A DNA stretch of 64,000 nucleotides from DATFTE01 sp963802575 (GTDB lineage Bacteria > Acidobacteriota > Terriglobia > Terriglobales > Acidobacteriaceae): contig CAWDJF010000003.1 in assembly GCA_963802575.1 (NCBI GenBank), positions 62,001 to 126,000 of the forward strand, given 5' to 3'. Below are positions 43,204 to 53,500 of this stretch, in pieces. The notes below the pieces were generated by a model. The model made no database searches. It saw only the letters and a list, made by a program, of their open reading frames with translations, and was not told the DNA's origin. Each line of letters begins with the position of its first letter. Position 1 is the stretch's first letter. The translations under genes and the position numbers were made by a program.

Positions 43204-44673
43204 ATGCCTGCGGAGAAGATCCTAATTGTCGATGACGAGCGCCTGGTGCGCTGGTCGCTGCGCCAGAAGTGCGAGGAGTGGGGGTACCACGTCGTCGAGG
43301 CCGAAGCCGGAGAGCCCGGCCTGAAGCTCGCCCAGCGGGAATCTCCCGATCTCGTTCTGCTCGATGTCCGCATGCCCGACATGGGCGGACTCGAAGTCCT
43401 CGAACAACTGAAGAAAAATGGCGACGCCCGCGCCGTCATTATGATCACCGCCGACCCCCAGCTCGACGACGTCAAAATGGCGCTTAAGCTCGGAGCCTAT
43501 GACTTCATCGGCAAACCGCTCGATTTCGAAGAGCTCAACGTCACCATTAAGAACGCGCTCGAGACTACGCGCCTGCGCACCGAGGTGCAGACTCTGCGCG
43601 GCGAAGTGCGGCGGCGCGCCGGATATCACGAGGTCATTAGTTCCTCCGCCAAAATGACCGAATTGATGAACTTTGTTCGCAAAGTGGCATCGAGCGAAGC
43701 CACGACGATTCTGATTCAGGGTGAGAGTGGCACCGGCAAAGATCTCATTGCCAAAGCGATTCACTACGAGAGCACTCGCGGGGAGAAACCCTTCGTCGCC
43801 ATCAACTGCTCCGCTATTCCAGAAACCCTCATGGAAGCGGAGCTTTTCGGACACGAGCGCGGAGCCTTTACCGACGCCAAGCAGATGAAAAAAGGCCTGT
43901 TCGAAATGGCCGACGGAGGCACGCTGTTCCTCGATGAAATTGGAGAGCTTTCTCCTCTGTTGCAGGCGAAACTGCTGCGCGTACTGGAAGACCAGATGAT
44001 TCGGCGCGTCGGCGGTGTACGCGATATGCAAGTGGACGTACGCGTCATAGCTGCTTCCAACCGCGATCTGGAAAAGGCCGTCCGCGACGCTCAGTTCCGC
44101 CAGGATCTTTACTACCGCCTGGCCATCATCGCGATCTTCATTCCACCGTTGCGCGACCGCAAGGAAGACATTCTGCCGCTGGTGGATTTCTTCATCGAAC
44201 GCTACAACATGCAGTTTAAAAAGTCGGTACGCGGCATTTCGGACGAGACGCGCCGTCTGCTACTGGCGCACAACTGGCCGGGAAATGTTCGCGAGCTGAA
44301 GAATTCCATCGAACGCGCGATGATCCTGGAGGATGAGAAGCTCTTACGCCCGGCCTATCTGCCATTCTCGGTCGCAGAGTCGGGTGGAAGAACCGCTTTC
44401 GAGCGCACCGCTCCCGCCGAAAGCGGACAGCAACTCGCCAACGGACGCACTCTTCCCCGTCTTTATATTCCTGAGGGAGGCACCTCGCTCGAGGAAGTGG
44501 AACGGGCGATGGTGGAACTGGCGATGCGGCAGGTCAACAACAATCAGACCCAGGCGGCGAAGTTGCTCGACATCTCCCGCGATGCGCTACGCTACAAACT
44601 CAAGAAGTTCGGATTGATCCGTCCGGATGATGAGACCGTCGAGTCGTCGCCCGAAGAAGCCAGCGCCAACTGA
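43204..44673 (+). CDS. NtrC/AtoC-family sigma-54-dependent response regulator
   Basis: A 489-residue protein. The receiver (1-118) has the phospho-acceptor D54 in LLDVRMPDMGG and the Lys in IGKPLDF. The AAA+ domain has Walker A GESGTGKD at 173-180, the sigma-54 contact loop as GAFTDA (a common variant of GAFTGA) and Walker B GGTLFLDEIGEL. The C-terminal Fis-type helix-turn-helix is QTQAAKLLDISRDALRYKLK. It should activate sigma-54 promoters when phosphorylated, probably by the kinase at 41067, and is a candidate regulator of the cytochrome operon. Confidence 0.93.
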   Translation: MPAEKILIVDDERLVRWSLRQKCEEWGYHVVEAEAGEPGLKLAQRESPDLVLLDVRMPDMGGLEVLEQLKKNGDARAVIMITADPQLDDVKMALKLGAYDFIGKPLDFEELNVTIKNALETTRLRTEVQTLRGEVRRRAGYHEVISSSAKMTELMNFVRKVASSEATTILIQGESGTGKDLIAKAIHYESTRGEKPFVAINCSAIPETLMEAELFGHERGAFTDAKQMKKGLFEMADGGTLFLDEIGELSPLLQAKLLRVLEDQMIRRVGGVRDMQVDVRVIAASNRDLEKAVRDAQFRQDLYYRLAIIAIFIPPLRDRKEDILPLVDFFIERYNMQFKKSVRGISDETRRLLLAHNWPGNVRELKNSIERAMILEDEKLLRPAYLPFSVAESGGRTAFERTAPAESGQQLANGRTLPRLYIPEGGTSLEEVERAMVELAMRQVNNNQTQAAKLLDISRDALRYKLKKFGLIRPDDETVESSPEEASAN

Positions 44674-44682
44674 TCCCGCCAC

Positions 44683-44721
44683 AAAAAAAGGAAGCCCGTT
44701 CGGGAGCAGCGAACAGGCTTC
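44683..44721 (-). terminator. Intrinsic terminator (minus strand)
   Basis: Read on the minus strand, GAAGCC-t-GTTCG, loop, CGAAC-g-GGCTTC is followed by CC and seven T bases. It lies about 110 bases after the small HTH gene that ends at 44833 and points the right way for it. Confidence 0.75.
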
Positions 44722-44832
44722 AGAGGGCCGACCTTTAGCTAATATCGCTAATGGCAGGGGGCCGAAATTCGTAAAAGTTTTAGGGCCGACTAACGTTAAC
44801 TATGACGAAACCGTGATTCGCTTTCCTAACAG

Positions 44833-45117
44833 CTAAACTTCCTCCCCTATATAGAGGAGTTGATCGAGTAATCCGGCGACGGCCAGCTTCTTGAAAATCA
44901 CCAGCAACTGATCGCGCACCCCGACGTCCGTCAAGCCGAGACGCTGCGCAATCTCCCGGTCAGGAATGCCCAAGGCGACTAACTGCACCATGGTGCGCTC
45001 CGCGGCCCCGAGCACGAACTCCGGGTCGTTTTCGCCAGGAACAGGATCGGGAACGGCTATTCGCATCAGGTCCACAGGGCCTATCGACTCCGTCGCTTCG
45101 CCGCACGACGGCATCAC
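44833..45117 (-). CDS. Stand-alone LuxR-type helix-turn-helix protein
   Basis: The product is 94 residues (start GTG at 45117 or the adjacent ATG at 45114). FVLGAAERTMVQLVALGIPD followed by REIAQRLGLTDVGVRDQLLV is the GerE/LuxR HTH, preceded by a short Pro-rich segment. There is no receiver domain, so it may act alone or as partner of another regulator. It is divergent from the ECF sigma gene at 45336 and followed by a terminator. Confidence 0.75.
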   Translation of the reverse strand: MMPSCGEATESIGPVDLMRIAVPDPVPGENDPEFVLGAAERTMVQLVALGIPDREIAQRLGLTDVGVRDQLLVIFKKLAVAGLLDQLLYIGEEV

Positions 45118-45335
45118 CTTGCATACAAATGGAAAGCGTTTTAACTATGCTGTGACGCACGAGACCGGGAATTGCCTAACGTCTGAAGGTGAGAAAAAAA
45201 TATTTGTTTGGAAGCGCTGGAAACTACGGGATTTGGTGTATACAAAACTGAGCCGCAGGTGTGGGCAAAGCCCGCCCGTAGAGGGGCAGTCCGGCAATTT
45301 TTATCTGCAAGTTATAAGTGCAGTCTCCAGGAACC

Positions 45336-45905
45336 ATGGATCAGGAACGCATCCTTAAACTAAGTCAGGTGTTCGGACTCGAGCAGGCCGAAAGCCCGCG
45401 TCGCAGCGAACAACTGGAAGAGACCGTCGTGGAGCTTTACGCCTCCATGCGCCCCTCTCTTTTGGGATACGCCTACCAGATCGTGGGCTCTACCGGCGAA
45501 GCGGAAGATCTGGTCCAGATCGCGTTTCTGAAACTGTTCGATCAGATGAAGCGCAAAGCGGAGATTCTGAACGTCCGCAGCTGGCTCTATCGCGTCATTC
45601 ACAATCTCGCCATTGATAACATCCGCAGAAAAGGCATTCACGAAGTCGCAGTGGCCGAGTGGTTGTCGAATCGCAGCCTGAACGACACCACGCGCTCCGC
45701 GGAAGACGATCTCATCACCCAGCAACGCATCGCGCAATCGCTCGGGATTCTTAACGAGCGCGAGCGCTATTGCCTCACTTTGCGCGCCGAAGGTTTGAGC
45801 TACCAGGAAATCGGCGACGTGCTGGGCATCAGCCACAAAGCGGTCAGCGTGTATCTGTCTCGCGGGCTCAAGAAATTCGAGGGGCGTGATGCCAAACATG
45901 CCTAA
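45336..45905 (+). CDS. ECF-type RNA polymerase sigma factor
   Basis: A 189-residue protein from the ATG at 45336 (ACCATGG context). Region 2 is SMRPSLLGYAYQIVGSTGEA with EDLVQIAFLKLFDQM and VRSWLYRVIHNLAIDNIRRK; region 4 is LNERERYCLTLRAEGLSYQE with IGDVLGISHKAVSVYLSRGL. The last codons overlap the next gene, a zinc-finger anti-sigma-like protein, which is its probable regulator. The target regulon cannot be told from the window. Confidence 0.9.
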   Translation: MDQERILKLSQVFGLEQAESPRRSEQLEETVVELYASMRPSLLGYAYQIVGSTGEAEDLVQIAFLKLFDQMKRKAEILNVRSWLYRVIHNLAIDNIRRKGIHEVAVAEWLSNRSLNDTTRSAEDDLITQQRIAQSLGILNERERYCLTLRAEGLSYQEIGDVLGISHKAVSVYLSRGLKKFEGRDAKHA

Positions 45906-47814
45906 TCGAATCCCGCTGATTCCACCGCATTTGAGCGACGTGCAACTCGTCGCCTATCAGGATGGGGAGATCGCGCGCGGCGAATTCGAAAAAGCGCGCG
46001 ACCACGTGGAGAGCTGCTGGATCTGCCGCAGCCGCCTCAGCGCAGTGCAGGAGAACATCGATCACTTCCTGCTGGCGCGCAAAATGGTATTGCCCGAAAC
46101 GCCGGCATTCTCTGACACGCGGGTGGAGCAGTTCCGCCAACGGTTGATGCGGCACTCGAACGAAACCGAAGGCACTGGGCCGTCGCTGTGGACGCGGCTC
46201 ACCGCAAGCGTTCGCGACGGTTTTGCCGTAATGGGCGAGCACCGCAAGGCCGCGATCGCCTCTGCGCTCGCCGCGTGTTTGCTGGTTTTGATGTTCACCG
46301 ATGTGCTGAACACGCGCGTCTCTGCCGACACCGTTCTTAGCCGCGCCCAAAGCTACGAAACCGGACATCTGCCCGCGAAAGGCCAAGTCAGCCGCATCGC
46401 CGTTCGTGTCGAAAGTATCGACCGCAAAAGCGGGGCACACCACCAACTGGGAACCATCGTGGCCGTGCACGATTCGGAAACGCCCGTCACTTATTGGGAC
46501 GCGCAATCGAACGCGGCTTCGTTCGAGCGCTCGGTAACTGGCAATACCCCGGGCATCACCGGAAACATGTTGCGTGCGGTGCTTCAGGATGAGCCCGCGA
46601 ATGCGACTCTCATTGACTACCTCGACCGCCAGCAGTGGTTGCCCGATATTTCCATCGATGGCTTCCGCCGCCTGGTCAGTTCTCGCGGAACTGCCCAGAC
46701 GATTGCCCACAAGTCTGGCGGCGATTTCGAGTTAGAGTATCCGTTCGCGCCCGGACACTCATCTGGCATCGCCGAAGCCCGTCTGCTGGTCGCCGCCGGC
46801 GACTACGCGCCCACTTCTGTGGGCATCGTGACTTCCACCGGGAACGCGCAGGAATATCTTTTCACCCGGGTTTCCTCTATCACCGAGCCGCGCACCGTGG
46901 AGTTGGCGCATCTTACGCTGCCTCCGGGTATCGGTGATGTTTCGGCGACCCACTCTGGCAACAATTCGAATCCTTCTTTGCCCATGCACAAAGTCGTGCC
47001 TCTGGGATACGCCAGCACGCACGCGACGGTAGAAGAAGTAGCGGTGGCCGAAGCCCTGCACAAAGTCGATGCCTGCCTGGGCGAGGAAGTCTATCTCTTC
47101 CCCATGTCCGACGGTTCCCTGCTGGTGCAGGGACTGGTCGACAATCCCGCGCGCCGCGAGGCCATCAAGCAGTCCCTGAAATCAGTCGACGGCATGGTGC
47201 GGGTAGAAATCTTTGTCCCGCGCGAACTGAAGAATGGGTCGGAACTCTACAACCCGCCCGACCGCTACGCCGACAATGCCGGAGCCAACGCGATCGCCGA
47301 AGTTACGGTTCCCGCAAGTCTCGCCGACCTGTCGAACGCGAGCATGCCACTGCATGACCGCATCTTCAAACACCTTTCGCGCTCCGGCGCCTCCAACGAC
47401 GAAACCGAAAAGGAAGTCGCGATTTTCTCCAACGAAGTCGTGACCCACGCCCGCCAAACCTTCCTGCACGCCTGGGCGCTGAAAAAGCTCGATCGCGAAT
47501 TCTCGTCCGAGCGGGTTGCTGGGCTGCCCCCGGCGACGCTGCGGCAGATTGAAAAGATCCGTCAGGATCACCAGAACTGGATTGCGAACCTCGCCCAGCG
47601 TCAGGCGGAAATGCTTTCCGATATCGCCGACACGCCGCTCTCGGCCACCATGAGCGATGCAGTCGCCGGCCACGCCGACAGCGACACTCTGCTGCGCTTG
47701 GCGCGCGAGCAGAACGATCTGGTCCGCTCGCTGTTCACGACCTCACAGCAGGCTCCTGAGGCCTCCGCGAGTCTCTCCCGCCTGATCGCCGTATTACGAC
47801 ACATGGGCAGCTAG
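45895..47814 (+). CDS. Large zf-HC2 anti-sigma-like transmembrane protein
   Basis: About 639 residues; GTG, ATG and ATG codons at 45886, 45889 and 45898 are possible starts, all overlapping the sigma gene. The N-terminus carries the anti-sigma zinc motif HVESCWIC (HxxxCxxC) in YQDGEIARGEFEKARDHVES. One membrane helix follows near residue 120 (AIASALAACLLVLMF). The remaining 500 residues are periplasmic and not a known sensor domain to me: a beta-rich part (130-370), a segment resembling a BON domain (VQGLVDNPARREAIKQSLKS) and a helical C-terminus. Far larger than a typical anti-sigma factor (about 200-250). Confidence 0.7.
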   Translation, partial: NMPNRIPLIPPHLSDVQLVAYQDGEIARGEFEKARDHVESCWICRSRLSAVQENIDHFLLARKMVLPETPAFSDTRVEQFRQRLMRHSNETEGTGPSLWTRLTASVRDGFAVMGEHRKAAIASALAACLLVLMFTDVLNTRVSADTVLSRAQSYETGHLPAKGQVSRIAVRVESIDRKSGAHHQLGTIVAVHDSETPVTYWDAQSNAASFERSVTGNTPGITGNMLRAVLQDEPANATLIDYLDRQQWLPDISIDGFRRLVSSRGTAQTIAHKSGGDFELEYPFAPGHSSGIAEARLLVAAGDYAPTSVGIVTSTGNAQEYLFTRVSSITEPRTVELAHLTLPPGIGDVSATHSGNNSNPSLPMHKVVPLGYASTHATVEEVAVAEALHKVDACLGEEVYLFPMSDGSLLVQGLVDNPARREAIKQSLKSVDGMVRVEIFVPRELKNGSELYNPPDRYADNAGANAIAEVTVPASLADLSNASMPLHDRIFKHLSRSGASNDETEKEVAIFSNEVVTHARQTFLHAWALKKLDREFSSERVAGLPPATLRQIEKIRQDHQNWIANLAQRQAEMLSDIADTPLSATMSDAVAGHADSDTLLRLAREQNDLVRSLFTTSQQAPEASASLSRLIAVLRHMGS

Positions 47815-48003
47815 TGTAGTGCGTCACAAGTAACAACCCACCCCGAATACTGGACTCACCCTTCATCAGCGCTTATTTCGGGTTTGCCTGTGACTTGGGA
47901 CTAATTCCGCGAGGCGCAGACGATCTCCGGCGGACTGCCAGTTTTGACAGTTGAGGGAGCGGTTGGCGCTGATAGGCTACTGCGGAGCCTGGGAGGATGG
48001 ACT

Positions 48004-50370
48004 ATGGATGACAAAGCGATCAGGCAAGATTCCCTGCCTTTCCCACCTACGCCGTCGGCGAGCGTCGCTGGCCGAACGATGCAGGAATCGATCTACAAAC
48101 AGCGCGTTGCGTCGCGTAGGCTTCCCGCAGGTTCTCCGAACATCCTCATTGTGCTGATCGACGACGCAGGTCCCGGTCTCCCATCCACCTTCGGCGGCGA
48201 AGTCCACACTCCGACCATGGATCGCGTCGTGAAGGAAGGGATCGCATACAATCGCTTCCACACTACGGCCATGTGCTCGCCCACCCGAGCTTCCATGTTG
48301 ACGGGTCGGAATCATCACCGCGTCGGCTCCGGGCAAATCGCGGAACTGGCGAATGACTGGGACGGATACTCGGGCCACATCCCAAAGAGCAGCGCGCTGG
48401 CGGCAGAGATACTAAAAGACTACGGCTACTGCACCGGTGCCTGGGGAAAGTGGCACAACACGCCCGCTGAGGAAACCACTGCTGCCGGCCCCTTCGAAAA
48501 CTGGCCCACTGAAATGGGCTTCGAATATTTCTATGGATTTCTGGCCGGCGAGGCTTCGCAGTACGAGCCCAACCTGGTGCGGAACACAACCGTCGTCCTG
48601 CCGCCCAAGAGCCCGGAGCAGGGCTACCACCTCAGCGAAGACCTGGCGGACGACGCCATCAGCTGGCTGCACAAGCACAAGGCCTTCCAGCCGGATAAGC
48701 CGTTCTATATGTACTGGGCGAGCGGCGCGATCCACGGGCCGCATCAGGTCGCGAAGGAGTGGGCCAACAAATATAAGGGGAAGTTCGATGATGGCTGGGA
48801 CGCTTACCGCGAACGCGTGTTCAAGCGCGCCAAGCAGAAGGGCTGGATCCCGGCCGACGCTCAGCTCACAGCACGGCACGAAACTATGCCGTCCTGGGAA
48901 AGCATCCCCGAAGACGAAAAGCCCTTCCAGCGCCGATTGATGGAAGTGGCGGCTGGCTTCGCCGAACACGTGGACGTTCAGGTGGGCCGGCTGATTGACG
49001 AGGTCGAAAGACTTGGCTATGGCGACAACACTCTCATCTTCTATGTCTGGGGAGATAACGGTTCCTCGGCGGAGGGACAGAACGGTACAATCAGCGAACT
49101 GCTGGCACAAAACGGCATCCCCAGCACCGTCAAGCAGCACATTGATGCACTCAATGAACTTGGTGGACTCGATGTGCTTGGCTCACCCAAGACCGACAAT
49201 CAGTATCATGCAGGCTGGGCTTGGGCTGGCAGCACTCCCTACAAAGGAACCAAGCTTCTAGCCTCGCACTTCGGTGGCACGCGTAACCCGATGGCCATCC
49301 GGTGGCCGGCGAAGATCAAACCCGATACGACACCGCGCCCGCAGTTCCATCATTGCAACGACATCGTCCCCACAATTTACGAAGTTGTCGGCATCACACC
49401 ACCGATCGAGGTCAACGGCATTCCCCAGGATCCGATCGACGGCGTGAGTTTCGCGTACAGCTTCGGCGACCCAAAGGCTAAGGGTCAATTGCTCACCCAG
49501 TACTTCGAGATCATGGGTAGCCGCTCCATCTATCACGATGGCTGGATAGCCTCCGCTTTAGGACCGCGCCTCCCGTGGGTTCCGGGCACGCCGCCGGGTA
49601 TTCGCGAGTGGACGCCAGACAAGGATGCTTGGGAGCTCTACAACTTGGAGGACGATTGGAGTCAGTCCAACGACCTCGCCGCAAAAATGCCGGAAAAGAT
49701 AACCCAGTTGAAGGAGATTTTCCTCATCGAGGCTGTGAAGAACAAGGCGCTTCCTATTGGCGGTGGCCTTTTTGTTCCGCTACTACACCCCGAGATGCGC
49801 ATTTCTCCCCCTTATACCGAGTGGACTTTCTCCGGCGATACCGTCCGTATGCCGGAGTTCTGCGCGCCAGCCTTGGGCAACAAACCTAACGTCGTCGTCA
49901 TTGATGCCGTGGTCCCGGCCAACGCTAACGGCGTGCTCTACAAGTTGGGAGCAAACTCCGGGGGCCTCACCTGCTTCGTGGAGGACGGTGTTCTCTGCTA
50001 CGAGTACAACCTCTTCATCATCCAGCGCACAAAGATCCGCGCCAAGCAAAAGCTCCCCGTAGGCAAGGTGAGGATTGAGGTCGAGACGGCATACGCAGTC
50101 CCTAAACCCGGCGGACCGCTTAACATCAGAATTAAGGTCAACGATGAAGTGGTTGCGACAGGCCTCGTGCCCATATCCGCGCCGCTGATCTTTACTGCCA
50201 ACGACTGCCTCGACATCGGCATTGCACTCGGTTCACCCGTGTCTCTTGACTACTGCGACAAGACACCGTTCAAGTTCAACGGGACGATCGAGAAGGTGCA
50301 CGTCGAGTATGAATCCATCGAGAAGGCGCGCGTGGCGGACACGGCAATGAAGAAGGAAGTAGCGGCTTGA
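48004..50370 (+). CDS. Arylsulfatase (sulfatase family S1)
   Basis: A 788-residue protein from the ATG at 48004 (GGGAGGA upstream). The active-site sulfatase motif is CSPTRASMLTG with Cys91, which a formylglycine-generating enzyme would oxidise; LIDDAGPG at 50-57 supplies metal ligands, and GKWH and HGPH follow. The C-terminal 150 residues form an all-beta extension. No signal peptide is visible, so it is either cytoplasmic or its start is elsewhere. It removes sulfate from organic sulfate esters; the large C-terminal part resembles the arylsulfatases of the AtsA group. No FGE gene is in the window. Confidence 0.88.
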   Translation: MDDKAIRQDSLPFPPTPSASVAGRTMQESIYKQRVASRRLPAGSPNILIVLIDDAGPGLPSTFGGEVHTPTMDRVVKEGIAYNRFHTTAMCSPTRASMLTGRNHHRVGSGQIAELANDWDGYSGHIPKSSALAAEILKDYGYCTGAWGKWHNTPAEETTAAGPFENWPTEMGFEYFYGFLAGEASQYEPNLVRNTTVVLPPKSPEQGYHLSEDLADDAISWLHKHKAFQPDKPFYMYWASGAIHGPHQVAKEWANKYKGKFDDGWDAYRERVFKRAKQKGWIPADAQLTARHETMPSWESIPEDEKPFQRRLMEVAAGFAEHVDVQVGRLIDEVERLGYGDNTLIFYVWGDNGSSAEGQNGTISELLAQNGIPSTVKQHIDALNELGGLDVLGSPKTDNQYHAGWAWAGSTPYKGTKLLASHFGGTRNPMAIRWPAKIKPDTTPRPQFHHCNDIVPTIYEVVGITPPIEVNGIPQDPIDGVSFAYSFGDPKAKGQLLTQYFEIMGSRSIYHDGWIASALGPRLPWVPGTPPGIREWTPDKDAWELYNLEDDWSQSNDLAAKMPEKITQLKEIFLIEAVKNKALPIGGGLFVPLLHPEMRISPPYTEWTFSGDTVRMPEFCAPALGNKPNVVVIDAVVPANANGVLYKLGANSGGLTCFVEDGVLCYEYNLFIIQRTKIRAKQKLPVGKVRIEVETAYAVPKPGGPLNIRIKVNDEVVATGLVPISAPLIFTANDCLDIGIALGSPVSLDYCDKTPFKFNGTIEKVHVEYESIEKARVADTAMKKEVAA

Positions 50371-50555
50371 TATTCTGCATGACGCACTACACTCGCCACC
50401 ACAAGCTGAAAAAGATTGCAGCCGCTGCCGAAATGTCGTCTTTTGATATCTACTATCGTGAGTAGTAGAGAGTTCGGCGTGCTATTCTTTTGCCCGTCGG
50501 CCGCTCGCCCTCGGCCCCCGCCGCGGAATGCTTGGTAGCCGGGCCAGAAGCTTCC

Positions 50556-53500
50556 TTGACCAAACCGAGATTCACCCTTTTTACGATTCTCGTTGCCTGC
50601 CTTACGTTTGCCGGAATGGCGAACGCGCAGCGCGCCGCCGTGTCAGGTTCGGTGACTGATCAAAGCGGCGCCGCAGTCTCCGCCGTCAAGGTCACCTTGC
50701 TCAATGTTGATCAGGGATTGAAACGCGAGACCGTCACCAATGAGAGCGGCTATTTCACCGTTCCTCTGCTGCAGCCCGGACGCTACATCATCACCGCGCA
50801 AAAAGATGGCTTTGCCGTATCCGAGGTCACCGATGTCATTCTTCATGTAGGCGATGCGCGCGGCATCGATGTCCGCCTGCAACTCAGCACGGCTCCGGTA
50901 GAAATTCAGGTTTCCGCCAGCAACCAGACGGTCGAAACCGTGAGCACTTCCCTGGGCCAGGTCGTCACCAGCGACGTGGTGCGCAACGCGCCGCTCAATG
51001 GACGCGACATCCGCGACCTCGCGCTTCTGCAAGCGGGAGTCACTCCCGTAGATCAGGATTTCACCGGGCCCGGCACTTTCAACATCAACGGAAACCGCGC
51101 CGATTCTGTCGGATACCTGCTCGATGGCGGCCTGAACAACGATCTCATCGACAATCGCGCGGTTTTTGTGCCGAATCCTGACACCGTCGCTGAGTTTCGC
51201 ATTCTGACCAGCAACTATCCCGCAGAATACGGACGCAACTCCGGCGGCGTGATTACGGTCGCAACTCAGTCAGGAACCAACAAGTTCCACGGAACCGCGT
51301 TCGATTTTCTCCGCAACGATTTTCTCAACGCCAACAGCTACTTCAACATTCAAGCGGGACTGCCTCGCAACGACTACAAGCGCAACCAGTTCGGCGGAAC
51401 TTTCGGCGGGCCTTTGACCATTCCACACGTTATGAATGGCAAAGACCGCTACTTCTTCTTCGTCGGATACCAGGGCGAACGCATCACTGAGGACTTAACC
51501 GAGCACAACATCGAGACCTACACGCCGGCAGAGTTGAACGGCAACTTCTCGCAGGCGGGCACGGGCGGCGGGCCTGATCCCGGAGTAGCAGCGTTTCTGC
51601 AGGCGAATCCGTTTTTTCAATCGAATGCTGCGCTCGCGCAGCAGGCGATCATTGATCCCACGAAGATCAACACCGTCGCGCAGAACTACATCAACGCCAA
51701 TCTGATTCCGACCTCGCCAACAGGCCTGCTCAACTCGCAGCAACCATTCACTTCCAGCCGGGATGAGTTGACCATGAAGTTCGACTTCGACCTCGACGCG
51801 CGCAACAAGCTGGCCTTCACCCTTGGCGGAGATCGCACCCATCAAGTCACGCCCTTTGATTACGCCGATGTTCCGGGCTTCCCCCACTACTCCGACTTTC
51901 ACGATTACTTTCTGAACTTTACCTATACCCACATCTTTTCGCCGACGCTGCTCAACGAATTCAAGGCAACCGCGGTGCGCAATAGCAACAACGCAGAAAA
52001 TCCGGCGGTGAAGCTTCCCACGCCGGCGGAGTTGGGAATTGGAATCACGCCCGACCTGCCGACCGGACCAACCAACCTCGCATGGGATACAGGTTTATCC
52101 ATTGGATTCAGCACCATCGGACCGCAGCACATTGAAGACAACACCTTCACTTACTCCGACGCGTTGACCTGGGTTCACGGCAAGCACGCGTTCAAGTTCG
52201 GCGGAGGCTTTTCGGCCTTTCAAAACAATACGTTTGTGGCTTTTGTCGACAACGGGCAGTTCATTTTCATCGGGCAGAACGGAGAGTTCTCGGGCAACTC
52301 ATTCGCCGACTTTCTGCTCGGCCTGCCGCTCGAGTACATACAGAACTCGGCAGCGCCCTCAAACATTCGCAGCAAGTTCAGCTACGGCTTCGCGCAGGAT
52401 GAATGGCGTTTGCGCAAGAACCTGGTGCTGACCCTTGGCCTGCGCTACGAGTACAGCACGCCGAAGTTGGACACAATGGGCCGTACGTTCTCAGTGATTC
52501 CCGGCGCGCATTCGATCAAATTTCCCAACGCGCCGCCGGGCATGGTGTTTCCCGGAGATCCCGGTGCTCCTCGCGGAGTGAACTTTCCCGATCGCAACGA
52601 TTGGGCGCCGCGCGTAGGCTTTGCGTGGGATCCGCGCGGCAATGGCAAGACCAGTCTGCGCGGCGCTTTCGGAGTGTTCTACGACATTCTCAAAGCCGAA
52701 GATAATTTGCAGTTCAACGGGAAGCCTCCGTACTTTGCGAGCGCGGGCTTCATATTCAATCCGCTTGCGGGAAATCCCACTGCCGAAGTGAACTACCTGA
52801 CCCAACCGTTTGTGGCTGCGGGAGTTCCCAATCCGTTTCCCTCGCGGCCTCCGCCGCATGATCTGGATTTCGCCGCCGCCGGATACCTGCCCATTGGATC
52901 GTCAGGGAACATTTTTATAGACGATCCGCACCTGCGGACGCCGTACACCTACCAGTACCATTTGACGTTTCAGCGCGAGATCGCCGAGAACACCGTGTTT
53001 CAGGCGGGATACGTGGGCAGCGCCTCGCGCAAGCTCACCGCGCTGACCGACATGAATCCGTTTGTGCTGGGAACGTTTGATCGCGTCTTGAACCTGACTG
53101 CGCCGGGCAGTCCGTGCGGCGCGACCGGCGCTTTTCTCTGCTACGCCAGCCTGAACGAGTTCCGCAATACCAGTTCAGCCAGTTACAACAGCTTGCTCAC
53201 AAGTCTGCAGAAACAATTCTCGGGCCCGGGAATTTTCGGACGCTCTTACTTCACCCTGGCTTACACCTACTCGCACAACATTGATAATGCGTCGGGTTTT
53301 TCGAATCGCAATCAGGCCGTGCCTTACTATCAGCCGAACCTTTTCCGGGCCTCCGCTGACATGGATGTGCGCAACCGCATCGTTTTCAGCGGAGGATGGG
53401 AGTTGCCTTTCGAGAAAGCGTGGGAGAACGGCCCTAAGCGCGTCACCAGCGGATGGAGTGTGTTTCCCATCGTGAGTTGGCACACCGGATATCCTCTCGA

